From contig NZ_JANXMU010000025.1 of NCBI RefSeq assembly GCF_025354435.1, forward strand, positions 1 to 64,000: a DNA stretch of 64,000 nt, written 5' to 3'. Made by a program: the position numbers and the translations under genes. Source of the stretch: Rhodoferax sp. Its GTDB lineage: Bacteria; Pseudomonadota; Gammaproteobacteria; Burkholderiales; Burkholderiaceae_C. The notes below the pieces were generated by a model. The model was not told where the DNA came from. It made no database searches and worked only from the letters and a program-made list of their open reading frames with translations. Numbering within the stretch: the first letter of the stretch is position 1; every line of letters begins with the position of its first letter. Below are positions 31,965-40,411 of this stretch, one piece after another.

Positions 31965-34319
31965 TTAGGCATTGCCTGCAACGCCCTCGCGGCCCACCAC
32001 GACCGCTTCCATGCCTGCAGCGCCGGCCCGGTGCAGCAGCACCGGCACCGACTTGTACGAGGGTGTCAGGCTGTCCGGGTCCACGTGTTCCAGGGCAATC
32101 AGCGGCTGCGTCTCGGGGTAGTACGAGGCGCAGCAGCCGTCGGGCAGGTCGTAGCAGACCAGCATCAGGCCGCGCACCACGCGGTCGGCGTGGGCGTGGT
32201 CCATGGCGGTGGCCACGTCCACCACATCGCCTTCGTGCAGGCCGCGCCGGTCTAGCTCGGCCTGGTTGATGAACAGCACGTCGCGCCGCCCAAACACCCC
32301 GCGGTAACGGTCGTCCAGGCCGTAGATGGTGGTGTTGTACTGGTCGTGCGAGCGCAGCGTGGTGAGGGTGAGCACATCGGCCCCCCCATTCGCCAGGTCT
32401 TCCTCCAGGCCGGGGAACACCGCGAAGTTGGCCTTGCCGCTGTCGGTCTTCCAGATGCGTTGCTGCGCGGTATTGGGCAGCTGGAAGCCGCCGGGTTCGC
32501 GGATGCGTTCGTTGTAGTCGGCAAAGTCCGGGAACACCGCCTCGATCTTGTCGCGGATCAGGGCGTAGTCGCCCGCCAGGGCATCCCAGTCGGCCACCGA
32601 GCGCGCGCCCAGCGTGGCCTTGGCCAACCCGGCGACGATGGCCGGCTCGGAGCGCACCTGGTCGCTGGGCGGCTCCAGAAAGCCGCTGGAGGCATGCACC
32701 ATCGACATCGAATCTTCCACCGTGACCGACTGCTTGCCGCTGGCCTGCATGTCCAGCTCGGTGCGGCCCAGGCAGGGCAGGATGTAGCTGGTCTTTGCCA
32801 GCAGCAGCTGGGTGCGGTTGAGCTTGGTGGTGATGTGCACGGCCAGGTCCAGATTCCGAAAAGCCTCGAAGCAAGCTACCGGGTCGCTGGCCGCCACCGC
32901 CAGGTTGCCGCCCAGGCAAATCATGGCCTTGGAAGCCCCGCTGCGCATGGCGGCAATGGCCTCGACCACCGAGTGGCCGTCGTGCCGCGGCGGCTCAAAC
33001 TGGAACACATCGCGCAGGCTGTCCAGCAGCGCGGGCTTGGGCCGCTCGGTGATGCCCACGGTGCGGTCGCCCTGCACATTGGAGTGCCCGCGCAGCGGCG
33101 AAATCCCCGCGCCGGGGCGGCCGATATTGCCCTTGAGCAGCAGCAGATTCATGATCTGCTGCACGTTGCGCGTGCCCGAACGGTGCTGTGTGATGCCCAT
33201 GCCGTAGCAGCAGATGGTGGCCTTGGCGGCAGCGTAAACCTGGGCCACGCCCTCCAGTTGCGCGCGGGTCAGCCCGCAGATGCCTTCGATCGCCTCCCAG
33301 GCGGTGGCATCGATATCGGCCACAAACTCCGCATAGCCCGCCGTGTGCCCTTGGATAAATGCATGGTCGAGCACCGGAGCCTGGCTGGCGGCCTGGGCGG
33401 CACGGTCCAGCGCCACCAGCGCCTTGGCAATACCTTTCAGCGCCGCGGCATCGCCGCCCACGCGGATCTGCAAATAGGTGGTGGCGATTTGCGTGGACGA
33501 CAGCGTAGCCATCTCCACCGGGGCCTGGGGCGACTCGAAGCGCTCCAGCGCCCGTTCGCGCAGCGGGTTGAAGACGATGATGGTGGCCCCCCGGCGCGCC
33601 GCATCGCGCAGCGTAGCCATCATGCGCGGGTGGTTGGTGCCGGGGTTGTGCCCCATCGACAGGATCAGGTCCGCATGGTCGTAATCTTCCAACGTCACCG
33701 TCGCCTTGCCCACGCCGATGGAGCGCGGTAGGCCTACCGACGTGGCCTCGTGGCACATGTTGGAGCAGTCGGGGAAGTTGTTGGTGCCAAAGTTGCGCGC
33801 AAACAGCTGGTACAGAAAAGCCGCCTCGTTGGAGGCCCGCCCCGAGGTGTAGAACTCGGCCGCATCTGGGCTGGGCAGGGCGTTCAGCCCCTGGGCAATG
33901 CCGTCAAAAGCCTCTTGCCAGCCCACCGGCTCGAAATGGTCGGTGGCGCGGTTGTAGCGCAGCGGGTGGGTGATGCGGCCCTGGCTCTCCAGCCAGTGGT
34001 CGGTCTGCTGCCACAGTGCGGCCACACTGTGCGCCTGGAAAAAGTCCGGCCCGATCCGCTTGGCCGTGGACTCCCAGGTCACCGCTTTCGCGCCGTTTTC
34101 GCAGAACTCGAACGACGAGGTGTGCTTGGGGTCCGGCCAGGCGCAGCCCGGGCAGTCAAAGCCGCCGGGCTGGTTGGCCTTGAGCAGGGTGCGCACGCCT
34201 TGCACCACGATCTGCTGGCGCTTCAGCGTCTGCGCCAGCGCCTTGGTCGCGCCCCAGCCACCGGCCGGCGCGTCATAGTTTCGGATTCCTTCGGGGCGCT
34301 TGCGCATGGGAGCTTTCAT
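31965..34319 (-). CDS. FdhF/YdeP-family molybdopterin oxidoreductase
   Basis: The 784-residue protein matches the YdeP family of molybdopterin-guanine-dinucleotide enzymes (E. coli YdeP has 759). After a start like YdeP it shows GGFDCPGCAWPDPKHTSSFE, then the molybdopterin domains (SNMCHEATSVGLPRS, DLILSMGHNPGTNHPR, MGITQHRSGTRNVQQI) and a C-terminal dinucleotide-binding domain (HDQYNTTIYGLDDRYRGVFG). It is cytoplasmic with no twin-arginine signal. YdeP is induced by EvgA and contributes to acid resistance in E. coli; reaction unknown. The ATG was chosen by alignment with YdeP; the longest frame adds 57 unsupported residues. It is convergent with gadB/aspT. Confidence 0.9.
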   Translation of the reverse strand: MKAPMRKRPEGIRNYDAPAGGWGATKALAQTLKRQQIVVQGVRTLLKANQPGGFDCPGCAWPDPKHTSSFEFCENGAKAVTWESTAKRIGPDFFQAHSVAALWQQTDHWLESQGRITHPLRYNRATDHFEPVGWQEAFDGIAQGLNALPSPDAAEFYTSGRASNEAAFLYQLFARNFGTNNFPDCSNMCHEATSVGLPRSIGVGKATVTLEDYDHADLILSMGHNPGTNHPRMMATLRDAARRGATIIVFNPLRERALERFESPQAPVEMATLSSTQIATTYLQIRVGGDAAALKGIAKALVALDRAAQAASQAPVLDHAFIQGHTAGYAEFVADIDATAWEAIEGICGLTRAQLEGVAQVYAAAKATICCYGMGITQHRSGTRNVQQIMNLLLLKGNIGRPGAGISPLRGHSNVQGDRTVGITERPKPALLDSLRDVFQFEPPRHDGHSVVEAIAAMRSGASKAMICLGGNLAVAASDPVACFEAFRNLDLAVHITTKLNRTQLLLAKTSYILPCLGRTELDMQASGKQSVTVEDSMSMVHASSGFLEPPSDQVRSEPAIVAGLAKATLGARSVADWDALAGDYALIRDKIEAVFPDFADYNERIREPGGFQLPNTAQQRIWKTDSGKANFAVFPGLEEDLANGGADVLTLTTLRSHDQYNTTIYGLDDRYRGVFGRRDVLFINQAELDRRGLHEGDVVDVATAMDHAHADRVVRGLMLVCYDLPDGCCASYYPETQPLIALEHVDPDSLTPSYKSVPVLLHRAGAAGMEAVVVGREGVAGNA

Positions 34320-34401
34320 GAAGAGGTGGGTAGATTTTGGGGGAGGCATGCCCCATGCACGGAACGGACCAGCACGCACATCGCTGGAAGGTTCGATTAT
34401 C

Positions 34402-34785
34402 TCACTCCATTTTGCGTGATAAGTCTTTCCAGGCTGGGAGCCGGTGTTTGCGGCGGCCATAGGCGTAATAGCCAGCCATCGCCAAGCCAAAAAGTCCCCC
34501 CGCTACGACGGCTGTCACCGCGGAGGCCAGCATCGAAAGCTGTTGGGTGCGCCAGATGATCAGCCACATGGCGGTGCCCCATGCCAGCGTGAACCAAACC
34601 CCTGTAGCCAATGCTGTTGCCAAGAAACCGGCGAAGTGGGGTGAGGGTACCTTGAACCCCAGCCACCACAGAAAGCGCACGAATGGTGGGAGGTCGTTGC
34701 TGGTGCGGATTCCTGTGGACTTAAGTAACTTCAACGCGGTATCGCGCCGAACTTCAAATGGGTGGGGGGCATTTGTCTGGGTCAT
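34402..34785 (-). CDS. DUF6404-like small membrane protein
   Basis: This 127-residue protein has a short basic N-terminus and two transmembrane helices (FLATALATGVWFTLAWGTAM and LASAVTAVVAGGLFGLAMAG). The region RTSNDLPPFVRFLWWLGFKV followed by PSPHFAGF matches the DUF6404 family as I remember it. Function unknown. The ATG is 25 codons inside the longest frame and gives the normal family N-terminus. It lies 82 bp upstream of the YdeP-type gene on the same strand; no clear functional link. Confidence 0.78.
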   Translation of the reverse strand: MTQTNAPHPFEVRRDTALKLLKSTGIRTSNDLPPFVRFLWWLGFKVPSPHFAGFLATALATGVWFTLAWGTAMWLIIWRTQQLSMLASAVTAVVAGGLFGLAMAGYYAYGRRKHRLPAWKDLSRKME

Positions 34786-34904
34786 AAGCTCGATTCTTCG
34801 CGGAAGTGCCAATGGCGTAGCGATGCAGCAGTATCGCTGGCCGTGCTGAACGCATTGCATGCACTTTTGGGTTGCGCGTTTTGCGGCTTTCAGCCTACCG
34901 CAGG

Positions 34905-35339
34905 CTAGCGTCGTTTCTTGCCCGTTTTAACCACCCGAGGTGCCGCCATGCCCAAAGCCGCCCGGGCCAGCGCATCGGCCTCGGCGTTGCGGTGCTGCGG
35001 TATCCATACCAGCGTGGCCTGGTCGAATGCATGGAACAGCGCCCGCGCCTCGTCAAACAGGGCCGCCAGCCGGGCAATCGGCTTGGCGGTGCTGGTGCCC
35101 ACCTGCTCCACCACGATGCTGTTGTCGCAGTGCAGCCGCAAGTCGTCTGCGCCCTGCAGTTTCAGCGCCTGTAACGCCGCCATCAACGCCCGCACCTCCG
35201 CCTCGTTGTTGCAGCCGGTGCCCGGGGCGACCTGCGATAGCGTGTGGCGCGTGCCGTCGGGCGCGGTCCACACAGCACCCAGGCCCATGCGGCCGGGGTT
35301 GGGGAGGGCGCTACCGTCGGTGTGGATTAGCCAGGGCAT
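34905..35339 (-). CDS. ribonuclease HI-like protein
   Basis: The 144-residue RNase H fold protein has all four carboxylates of the active site: Asp in IHTDGSALPNPG, Glu in NNEAEVRALMAAL, Asp in LHCDNSIVV and Asp in NAEADALARAAL. The family cleaves RNA in RNA:DNA hybrids. The spacing and C-terminus are those of the shorter RnhA-like group rather than main-line RnhA. A longer frame adds 21 residues upstream; the chosen ATG begins with PWLIHTDGSA, the normal family start. Its 5' side borders the IS remnant. Confidence 0.88.
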   Translation of the reverse strand: MPWLIHTDGSALPNPGRMGLGAVWTAPDGTRHTLSQVAPGTGCNNEAEVRALMAALQALKLQGADDLRLHCDNSIVVEQVGTSTAKPIARLAALFDEARALFHAFDQATLVWIPQHRNAEADALARAALGMAAPRVVKTGKKRR

Positions 35340-35384
35340 GGGTAAAGGGGGGATGGATTTTTCTGCTTTGGGCCCGAAGCAGCC

Positions 35385-36188
35385 GTAGCTAGTGACAGCC
35401 ACACGGGCCGCGGAGAAAGAATTACGCCGCTACTGCCCGTAGCAGCCCCCTCGCCCAAGGGCGGCAGGCCTCGACTGCGCGACGAGCAGGCCTTGAATGG
35501 CATCCTGTTCGTGCTGCGTACGGGCACACCGTGGGAGCATCTGCCCCAAGAGTTGGACTTTGGCAGCGGCATGGCCTGCTGGTGGCGGCTGCGCGACTGG
35601 CAGGCCGCCGGCGTATGGCCCCGTTTGCACTTGGCGCTGCTGGCCGAGTTGCGTAGCGCCGACAAGCTGGACTTCAGCCGCGCCTGTATCGATGGAGCCA
35701 GCGTACCCAGCCCCCGGGGGGCTTGCATACAGGGCCCAATCCCACGGACCGGGGCAAACTCGGCAGCAAGCGCCACATCATCACAGACCGCCAGGGCATC
35801 CCGCTGGCGTTTTGCGTCACCGGAGCCAACCGCCATGGTTCGGTGGTCTTTGAGGAACTGGTCGATGCCCTGCCTGCCGTGGGTGGCAAGCCAAGCAGGC
35901 CGCGGCGCTGGCCCGACAAGCTGCATGCCGACAAAGGCTACGACTTTGCCCGCTGCCGCGCGCACCTCAAGCGCAGGGGTATCCAAGACTGTATTGCCCG
36001 CAGAGGTATTGAGCACAATGATCGGCTCGGGCGCCACCGCTGGGTGGTCGAGCGCACCCATGCGTGGTTGGCTGCCTTCGGCAAGCTGCGAACCCGCTTT
36101 GAGCGCCGCATTGATATCCATGTCGCGCTGCTCTCCCTGGCTTGCTGCGTTATCTGCGTTCGACGGTTTTTACCGTTTTGTTAGCCGC
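35385..36188 (+). mobile_element. IS5-family (IS427-like) insertion element, degenerate left end
   Basis: The region carries an IS5-family transposase in two frames. The right end, after the stop codon, is GCCGCTCTAA and abuts the SDR stop codon; the left end is near GTAGCTAGTGACAG. Only weak inverted-repeat similarity can be seen between the ends (GCTA within both) and no clear target duplication, so boundaries are approximate. Confidence 0.7.
35403..36184 (+). pseudogene. IS5-family transposase, two frames, N-terminus lost
   Basis: Frame one reads ITPLLPVAAPSPKGGRPRLR and LNGILFVLRTGTPWEHLPQE, the DUF4096/IS427 N-terminal domain, up to ACIDGASVPSPRGA. The frame then changes by -1 within CCCCGGGGGG to continue LHTGPNPTDRGKLGSKRHII and the DDE domain (LHADKGYDFARCRAHLKRRG, WVVERTHAWLAAFGKLRTRF). 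Such IS elements often use programmed frameshifting at this place, so the internal shift may be functional. The start is not: upstream of ERITPLLP the frame has no proper ATG and no match to the normal N-terminal residues, so this copy is probably inactive. Confidence 0.78.
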
Positions 36189-36189
36189 T

Positions 36190-36921
36190 CTAAGGGGCGA
36201 CTTGCAGGACTGGGCGCATCAAAATTTCTTCTATCAGTACATTTGCCGGCTGCGCGAATGCATAGACGAGTGCCTGGGCGACGTCCTGAGCGCTCAGTGC
36301 ATTGAGCTTCTCACGCCGCTCATTCAGCACGGCACTGACGTTGTGGCCAAACTCGGTCCAGACGGCCCCAGGTTCGATCACCGATACGCGAATTCCGTCT
36401 GGGCCCAGTTCCTTGCGCAAGGCGTCATGAAAGCCTACGACAGCATATTTGGTGGCACTGTAGACCGACCAATTCTCCACGCCGTACCGCCCGCCCACAC
36501 TGGAGACAGACGAGATCATTGCGCCCGGGCATCCGCGCATGAGCGCAATGGCCGCATGCGTGCAGTTGAACACCCCGTACAGGTTCACCTCGATCATTGT
36601 TTTCCATTGTTCCGGCGTGCTGTCGGCGAAAGGTGCGCTGATGCCCAGGCCAGCATTGTTGAACAATAAATCCAGTCTGCCAAAGCGCTTCCGCACCAAC
36701 TCGAACAGCGCCTTCACTTGGCTGCCGTCGGTGACATCGGTCTGCACGATGGTTGCCGAAGCGCCAAGCTCCTCCGCCAATGCGTCAAGCAGGTCAAGTC
36801 GCCGCGCCGCAAGCACGACGTGGACTCCCTCTTCCGCCAGCAGGCGGGCGGCCGCCTGGCCTATGCCGCTCGATGCGCCGGTGATGACGGCAATTTTTCC
36901 ATTAAGGTCCTGCATTTTCAT
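36190..36921 (-). CDS. short-chain dehydrogenase/reductase (YdfG-like SDR)
   Basis: This 243-residue classical SDR has the TGASSGIG cofactor motif in AVITGASSGIGQAAARLL, NNAG in LLFNNAGLGISAPF, and the catalytic Ser-Tyr-Lys in SVSSVGGRYGVENWSVYSATKYA. PGAVWTEFG is the usual post-catalytic loop. GGAAAATTT precedes the ATG. Its stop codon lies exactly at the IS boundary. Third-position GC is lower than in neighbours, and a 6-bp tandem repeat lies upstream, suggesting a history of transfer. Substrate unknown. Confidence 0.88.
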   Translation of the reverse strand: MKMQDLNGKIAVITGASSGIGQAAARLLAEEGVHVVLAARRLDLLDALAEELGASATIVQTDVTDGSQVKALFELVRKRFGRLDLLFNNAGLGISAPFADSTPEQWKTMIEVNLYGVFNCTHAAIALMRGCPGAMISSVSSVGGRYGVENWSVYSATKYAVVGFHDALRKELGPDGIRVSVIEPGAVWTEFGHNVSAVLNERREKLNALSAQDVAQALVYAFAQPANVLIEEILMRPVLQVAP

Positions 36922-36957
36922 AAATTTTCCAATCAAATTTGTTAATGAACCACTGCG

Positions 36958-36981
36958 GATGGCGATGGCGATGGCGATGGT
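36958..36981 (+). repeat. four tandem GATGGC/T hexamers upstream of the SDR gene
   Basis: GATGGC occurs three times in a row followed by GATGGT. It lies 37 bp upstream of the SDR start, outside its coding frame. Confidence 0.8.
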
Positions 36982-36984
36982 GCG

Positions 36985-37561
36985 CACATAAAAAAGAGCG
37001 CAATAAAGTAGATTAACAAGGACGTGGGCGGATTGGCTCCGCTGCAGTATGGCGAGTGATTAAGATCATTGCGCATGCCTCAGGCCAACTGGCCGTCAAG
37101 GCGTAGTGAATCCGCTGTCCTGGCTAGCGATTTTGGAGCGGCGCCACCAAGCTGATAACACCACGTAGCCTTTGAATGTCCGCCATCTGGCCGATAGCAG
37201 CCTTGAAACGCATCCTAACAGCGCAATCACAGCCAAGGTCAAATGCATAAAAATCTTATAAAAATAGCCACCTAACGCTTATCTGCATTGTATTAGCAGC
37301 TATCAAAATTAAGTCACCCCCCCCCACCCGACCCACACCACCTCAAACTACAGCAGCCTCACCAAAGCTAGGCCGACGGAGGGCCGCAGCATCCCCGTCG
37401 TAGGCTGCTCGAACGCAAACAGGCAGCTCACGGCGGGGATGTCCAGCACGCAGGCCATCGGCTACAGCACGCTGTGCTGGGACACGGGCAGGCCGTTGTG
37501 GCCGTCTTGCGCCTCGGCGGGGCTCAGGCCACCAGTGGGCATCTATGTCTATGCGGGCGGC
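36985..37561. other. 577-bp gap with one family 1 repeat and a C9 tract, no recognised gene
   Basis: The left part (37000-37250) shows no ORF with coding character. A family 1 repeat lies at 37258-37312, followed by nine C at 37317-37325. The right part (37330-37560) has GC-rich, gene-like composition but is broken by stops in every frame, so it may be the remains of a gene I cannot identify. Confidence 0.55.
37258..37312 (+). repeat. intergenic repeat family 1 copy
   Basis: AAAAATAGCCACCTAACGCT, a short spacer, then TTAGCAGCTATCAAAATTAA. The left end has CACCTAACG instead of CTCTAGCG. Confidence 0.72.
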
Positions 37562-37990
37562 TCACTTCACCAGTAAAACCGGCTGCTCGGCCGCCGCTAG
37601 CACTCGCTGCGCGACCGAGCCGATCAGCAGGTCGGCAATGGCGCCGCGGCCTTTGGCGCCCAACACGATCAGGTCGAACTTGCCCTTCTTCGCGCATTCC
37701 AGAATTTCTTTCGCCACGTGGCCGGTGCGCTCCACCATGTCGTGCTGGATGCCTGCCGTGTCGAGCAGCTTGCGGGCGGGTTTGAGCTCTTTTTCGCTGA
37801 TCTCGCGCAGGTAGTCGGCCACCACCTCATTGCCCACAAAGGCCTTGGCGTGGCCCAGGCCGGTGTCGTCGTGCACGCTGAGCAGGGTGATGCTGTGCTT
37901 GCCCGGCTGCAACTGCGCTACCAGCTTGGCGGCGTACTTGACGGCATGCAGGGCAAACTTGGAACCGTCTACGGCGACGAGGATTTTCAT
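37562..37990 (-). CDS. universal stress protein (UspA family)
   Basis: This 142-residue protein begins MKILVAVDGSKFALHAVKYA. It has the ATP-binding motif G-x2-G-x9-G-S in LGAKGRGAIADLLIGSVAQR and the C-terminal strand QPVLLVK. It is therefore of the nucleotide-binding (UspFG/MJ0577) class. AGGAG lies 6 bp before the start. UspA proteins are induced by starvation, redox or envelope stress. Standalone; upstream is the end of the chromate transporter gene. Confidence 0.93.
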   Translation of the reverse strand: MKILVAVDGSKFALHAVKYAAKLVAQLQPGKHSITLLSVHDDTGLGHAKAFVGNEVVADYLREISEKELKPARKLLDTAGIQHDMVERTGHVAKEILECAKKGKFDLIVLGAKGRGAIADLLIGSVAQRVLAAAEQPVLLVK

Positions 37991-38130
37991 GGGGTCTCCT
38001 GTGGGGGTGTGCGAACACCCTCAGCTTGGAGCATCTGCGGCGGGCGGCCTTGATGCAGATCAAATACGGGGCTTTGCCGCGGCGTAACTTACGCTGTTCA
38101 CGGGGCGGGGTCGGTGTGCTGGTCCAGGTT

Positions 38131-39501
38131 TTACCCCCACACCTTGAGCACCCACCCGGCCAGCGCGCACAGCACGATCACCTTGATCACGCCCACCTTG
38201 AAGCGTATCAAGGCCACGCCTGCGGCCAGCGCCAGCAGCAGCGCCGCCCAGTCGATATTTGAAAGAAATGGGCCACTAGCGCCTGTCTTGATTGCGATGT
38301 TTGCTATAAAAAAAATAGCAAGACTGGCGATCACGCCCACCACGGCAGCGGTGATGGCGGTGAGCGGGGCGGTGAACTGCAGCTTGCCGTGGGTACTCTC
38401 AATCAGCGGGCCACCCGCCAGGATGAAGATGAACGACGGCAAAAAGGTGAACCAGGTGACCACCGTGGCGGCCAGCGCCGCCCCCAGAAACAGCGCGTCC
38501 GGCCCCAGCACCTCCTTGGTCCAGCCGCCGACAAAGCCCACAAACGCCACCACCATGATCAGCGGGCCGGGCGTGGTTTCGCCCAGGGCCAGGCCGTCGA
38601 TCATCTGCGTGCCGGTGAGCCAGCCAAATTGCGCCACCGCGCCCTGGTACACATAGGGCAGCACGGCGTAGGCACCGCCAAAGGTCAACATCGCCGCCTT
38701 GGTGAAAAACCAGCCCATGGCGGCCAGCGTGCCGTGCCAGCCGGTGTTGGCGACCAGTGCGGCCATCGGCAACAACCACAGCGCCGCGCCCACGGCCAAC
38801 ACCTGGAGCAGGCGCATTTTGCGAAAGCGGGCGTGCGGTGGGGTGGGGGTGTCGTCGTCGATCAGCGCCGGGCTATGACTCAATTCGCCCGCCTTGGCCG
38901 CGCCATGCCCTCCGCCACCGCGGAACTGGCCCGGTGCGACTTTTGCCCCCAGCCAGCCGATCAGGGCCGCACCCAGTACGATGGCCGGGAAGGGCACGGC
39001 AAACATGTATAACGCTACAAAACTAGTAGCTGCTATCGCCCAGAGGATGGGCGCTGTAGTTGGTTTCTTCAATGTCTTGCTGCCGATGCGATGCACCGCC
39101 TGCACCACCAGCGCCGCCACCGCAGGCTTGATGCCGTACAGCAGCCCGGCCACCCAGGGCACGGCCCCAAAGGCCACGTACACCCAGCTCAGGCCGATCA
39201 GGATGAACAGCGACGGCAGCACAAACAGGGCGCCCGCCGCCACGCCGCCCCAGGTGCGGTGCAGCAGCCAGCCGATGTAGGTGGCCAGTTGCTGCGCCTC
39301 GGGGCCGGGCAGCAGCATGCAGTAGTTCAGGGCGTGCAGAAAGCGCTTTTCGCTGATCCAGCGTTTTTGCTCCACCAGTTCGCGGTGCATGATGGCAATC
39401 TGCCCGGCCGGGCCACCAAAGCTGATGCAGCCCAATTTGAACCAGAACTTCAGGGCTTCGCTGAAGGTGACGGGGGAGGGGGGCGATGTATGGGCGGTCA
39501 T
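38131..39501 (-). CDS. chrA: chromate transporter (two-domain ChrA)
   Basis: The 456-residue inner-membrane protein has two homologous CHR domains. Domain 1 shows FWFKLGCISFGGPAGQIAIM and MLLPGPEAQQLATYIGWL; domain 2 shows FFTKAAMLTFGGAYAVLPYV and GLALGETTPGPLIMVVAFVG. These are the long-chain bidomain ChrA hallmarks. It exports chromate, driven by the proton motive force. The charged linker around residues 225-245 separates the halves. The start is the ATG at MTAHTSPPSP, 39 codons inside the longest frame. Near the C-terminus a family 1 intergenic repeat lies inside the coding sequence. No chrB regulator is adjacent. Confidence 0.92.
   Translation of the reverse strand: MTAHTSPPSPVTFSEALKFWFKLGCISFGGPAGQIAIMHRELVEQKRWISEKRFLHALNYCMLLPGPEAQQLATYIGWLLHRTWGGVAAGALFVLPSLFILIGLSWVYVAFGAVPWVAGLLYGIKPAVAALVVQAVHRIGSKTLKKPTTAPILWAIAATSFVALYMFAVPFPAIVLGAALIGWLGAKVAPGQFRGGGGHGAAKAGELSHSPALIDDDTPTPPHARFRKMRLLQVLAVGAALWLLPMAALVANTGWHGTLAAMGWFFTKAAMLTFGGAYAVLPYVYQGAVAQFGWLTGTQMIDGLALGETTPGPLIMVVAFVGFVGGWTKEVLGPDALFLGAALAATVVTWFTFLPSFIFILAGGPLIESTHGKLQFTAPLTAITAAVVGVIASLAIFFIANIAIKTGASGPFLSNIDWAALLLALAAGVALIRFKVGVIKVIVLCALAGWVLKVWG
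38265..38319 (-). repeat. family 1 repeat embedded in the chrA coding sequence
   Basis: The plus strand reads AAATGGGCCACTAGCGCCTG, a spacer and GTTTGCTATAAAAAAAATAG, the consensus of the intergenic repeat. On the coding strand it is read through in frame as AIFFIANIAIKTGASGPFLS, near the last membrane helices of ChrA. Confidence 0.72.
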
Positions 39502-39726
39502 GGCGCAAGGCTTCCCGTTGTGGCGTTTGCCGCAGGCCTGCCAGCACGGCCCAATCGGGCGGCATAGTGCGCGGGGAAAAGTGAAAAAGCAGCGGTGTCC
39601 ATAGCTAACGCTCCACAAGGGATGGGTTGCCAGCGCTTGGACGGGACACCGTCTACCCAGAGAAGGATTCGGGAGGCTGTGTTCCCGAGAAAGCGGATGC
39701 TATCACGCAGCCTGCAGGGCAGTATT

Positions 39727-39785
39727 TATATATAAAAATAGCATCTAGCGTATATTCTGTCTACGCTAGATGCTATCAAAAAAAT
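39727..39785 (+). repeat. intergenic repeat family 1 copy with perfect 15-bp hairpin
   Basis: ATAGCATCTAGCGTA-N9-TACGCTAGATGCTAT at 39738-39776 is a perfect hairpin, followed by an A-rich tract. It lies just beyond the stop of the HupE-like gene and could act as its terminator on the minus strand. Confidence 0.87.
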
Positions 39786-39790
39786 AACGA

Positions 39791-40411
39791 TCACCCCGGC
39801 GGCATGCCCTTCAACGCAAACGCCAGTACCAGCACGCTGGCCGCCGCCATCCACGACCCGGCAATCCGCAGGGCGATCTGTACCCATTGGCGCGGCGGGC
39901 ACAGCGAGGTGTAGTAAGCCACGTTGGCCACCAGCACGGTGGTGCTGATCCAGGTGCCGAGCAGGGTGAGGGCGGTGGCCAAGACGGTGGGGGCACCGTC
40001 CACGCCGGAATCCAGCGCCACGGCGATGGCCGCCACTGCCGCCACGGCCGCGCGCAGGCCTACCGGCAGCCGGGCCGATACAGCCACCAGAATGCCGCAG
40101 CCCAGCGCCACGGCCATCACCAGGTTTTGGCTGGATGGTGGAATGGCGATGCGGGTGGTCAGCAGCAGAGCGGCAGCGCAACTGGTGGCGAACGCCAGCA
40201 TGGGGGTTTTGAGCCGCAAGGGTGGGTGCTGGCCCAGCCAGATGCCCAGGCCTAACAGCACCAGCATGTGGGGCAGGGTGAGCAGCGGATGCAGCAGCCC
40301 GCCGTAAAAACTGTTCATGCCCGCCACCGAGCTGTGCGCGTGCGACAGCCCGGGCAGGCAGAGCAAGGCCGCCAAGGCCAAGCGGGGGGGCTGGCGGCGG
40401 CGTAGGTTCAC
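39791..40411 (-). CDS. HupE/UreJ-family membrane protein (second of a pair)
   Basis: The 206-residue protein has an N-terminal signal peptide (LRRRQPPRLALAALLCLPGL, ending SHAHS) and about six membrane helices. HSSVAGMNSFYGGLLHPLLT followed by LPHMLVLLGLGIWLG matches the HupE/UreJ motif with its His residues, as in proteins importing nickel or cobalt. The start is GTG, whose TGA overlaps the stop of the upstream hupE gene (GTGA), so translation is coupled. Neither urease nor hydrogenase genes lie nearby. Confidence 0.82.
   Translation of the reverse strand: MNLRRRQPPRLALAALLCLPGLSHAHSSVAGMNSFYGGLLHPLLTLPHMLVLLGLGIWLGQHPPLRLKTPMLAFATSCAAALLLTTRIAIPPSSQNLVMAVALGCGILVAVSARLPVGLRAAVAAVAAIAVALDSGVDGAPTVLATALTLLGTWISTTVLVANVAYYTSLCPPRQWVQIALRIAGSWMAAASVLVLAFALKGMPPG

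Noticed and set aside
35723-36184. The second transposase frame as an independent gene
   Set aside because: It lacks its own ribosome-binding site and is the continuation of the upstream frame in the IS5-family transposase.
36958-36981. GATGGC hexamers as a phase-variable coding repeat
   Set aside because: A 6-bp unit cannot shift a reading frame and the tract lies outside the SDR coding region; a promoter-spacing effect cannot be excluded but has no support.
37330-37560. A gene in the GC-rich sequence before the universal stress protein
   Set aside because: All frames contain stops and no domain is recognisable; listed only as a gap with possible gene remains.
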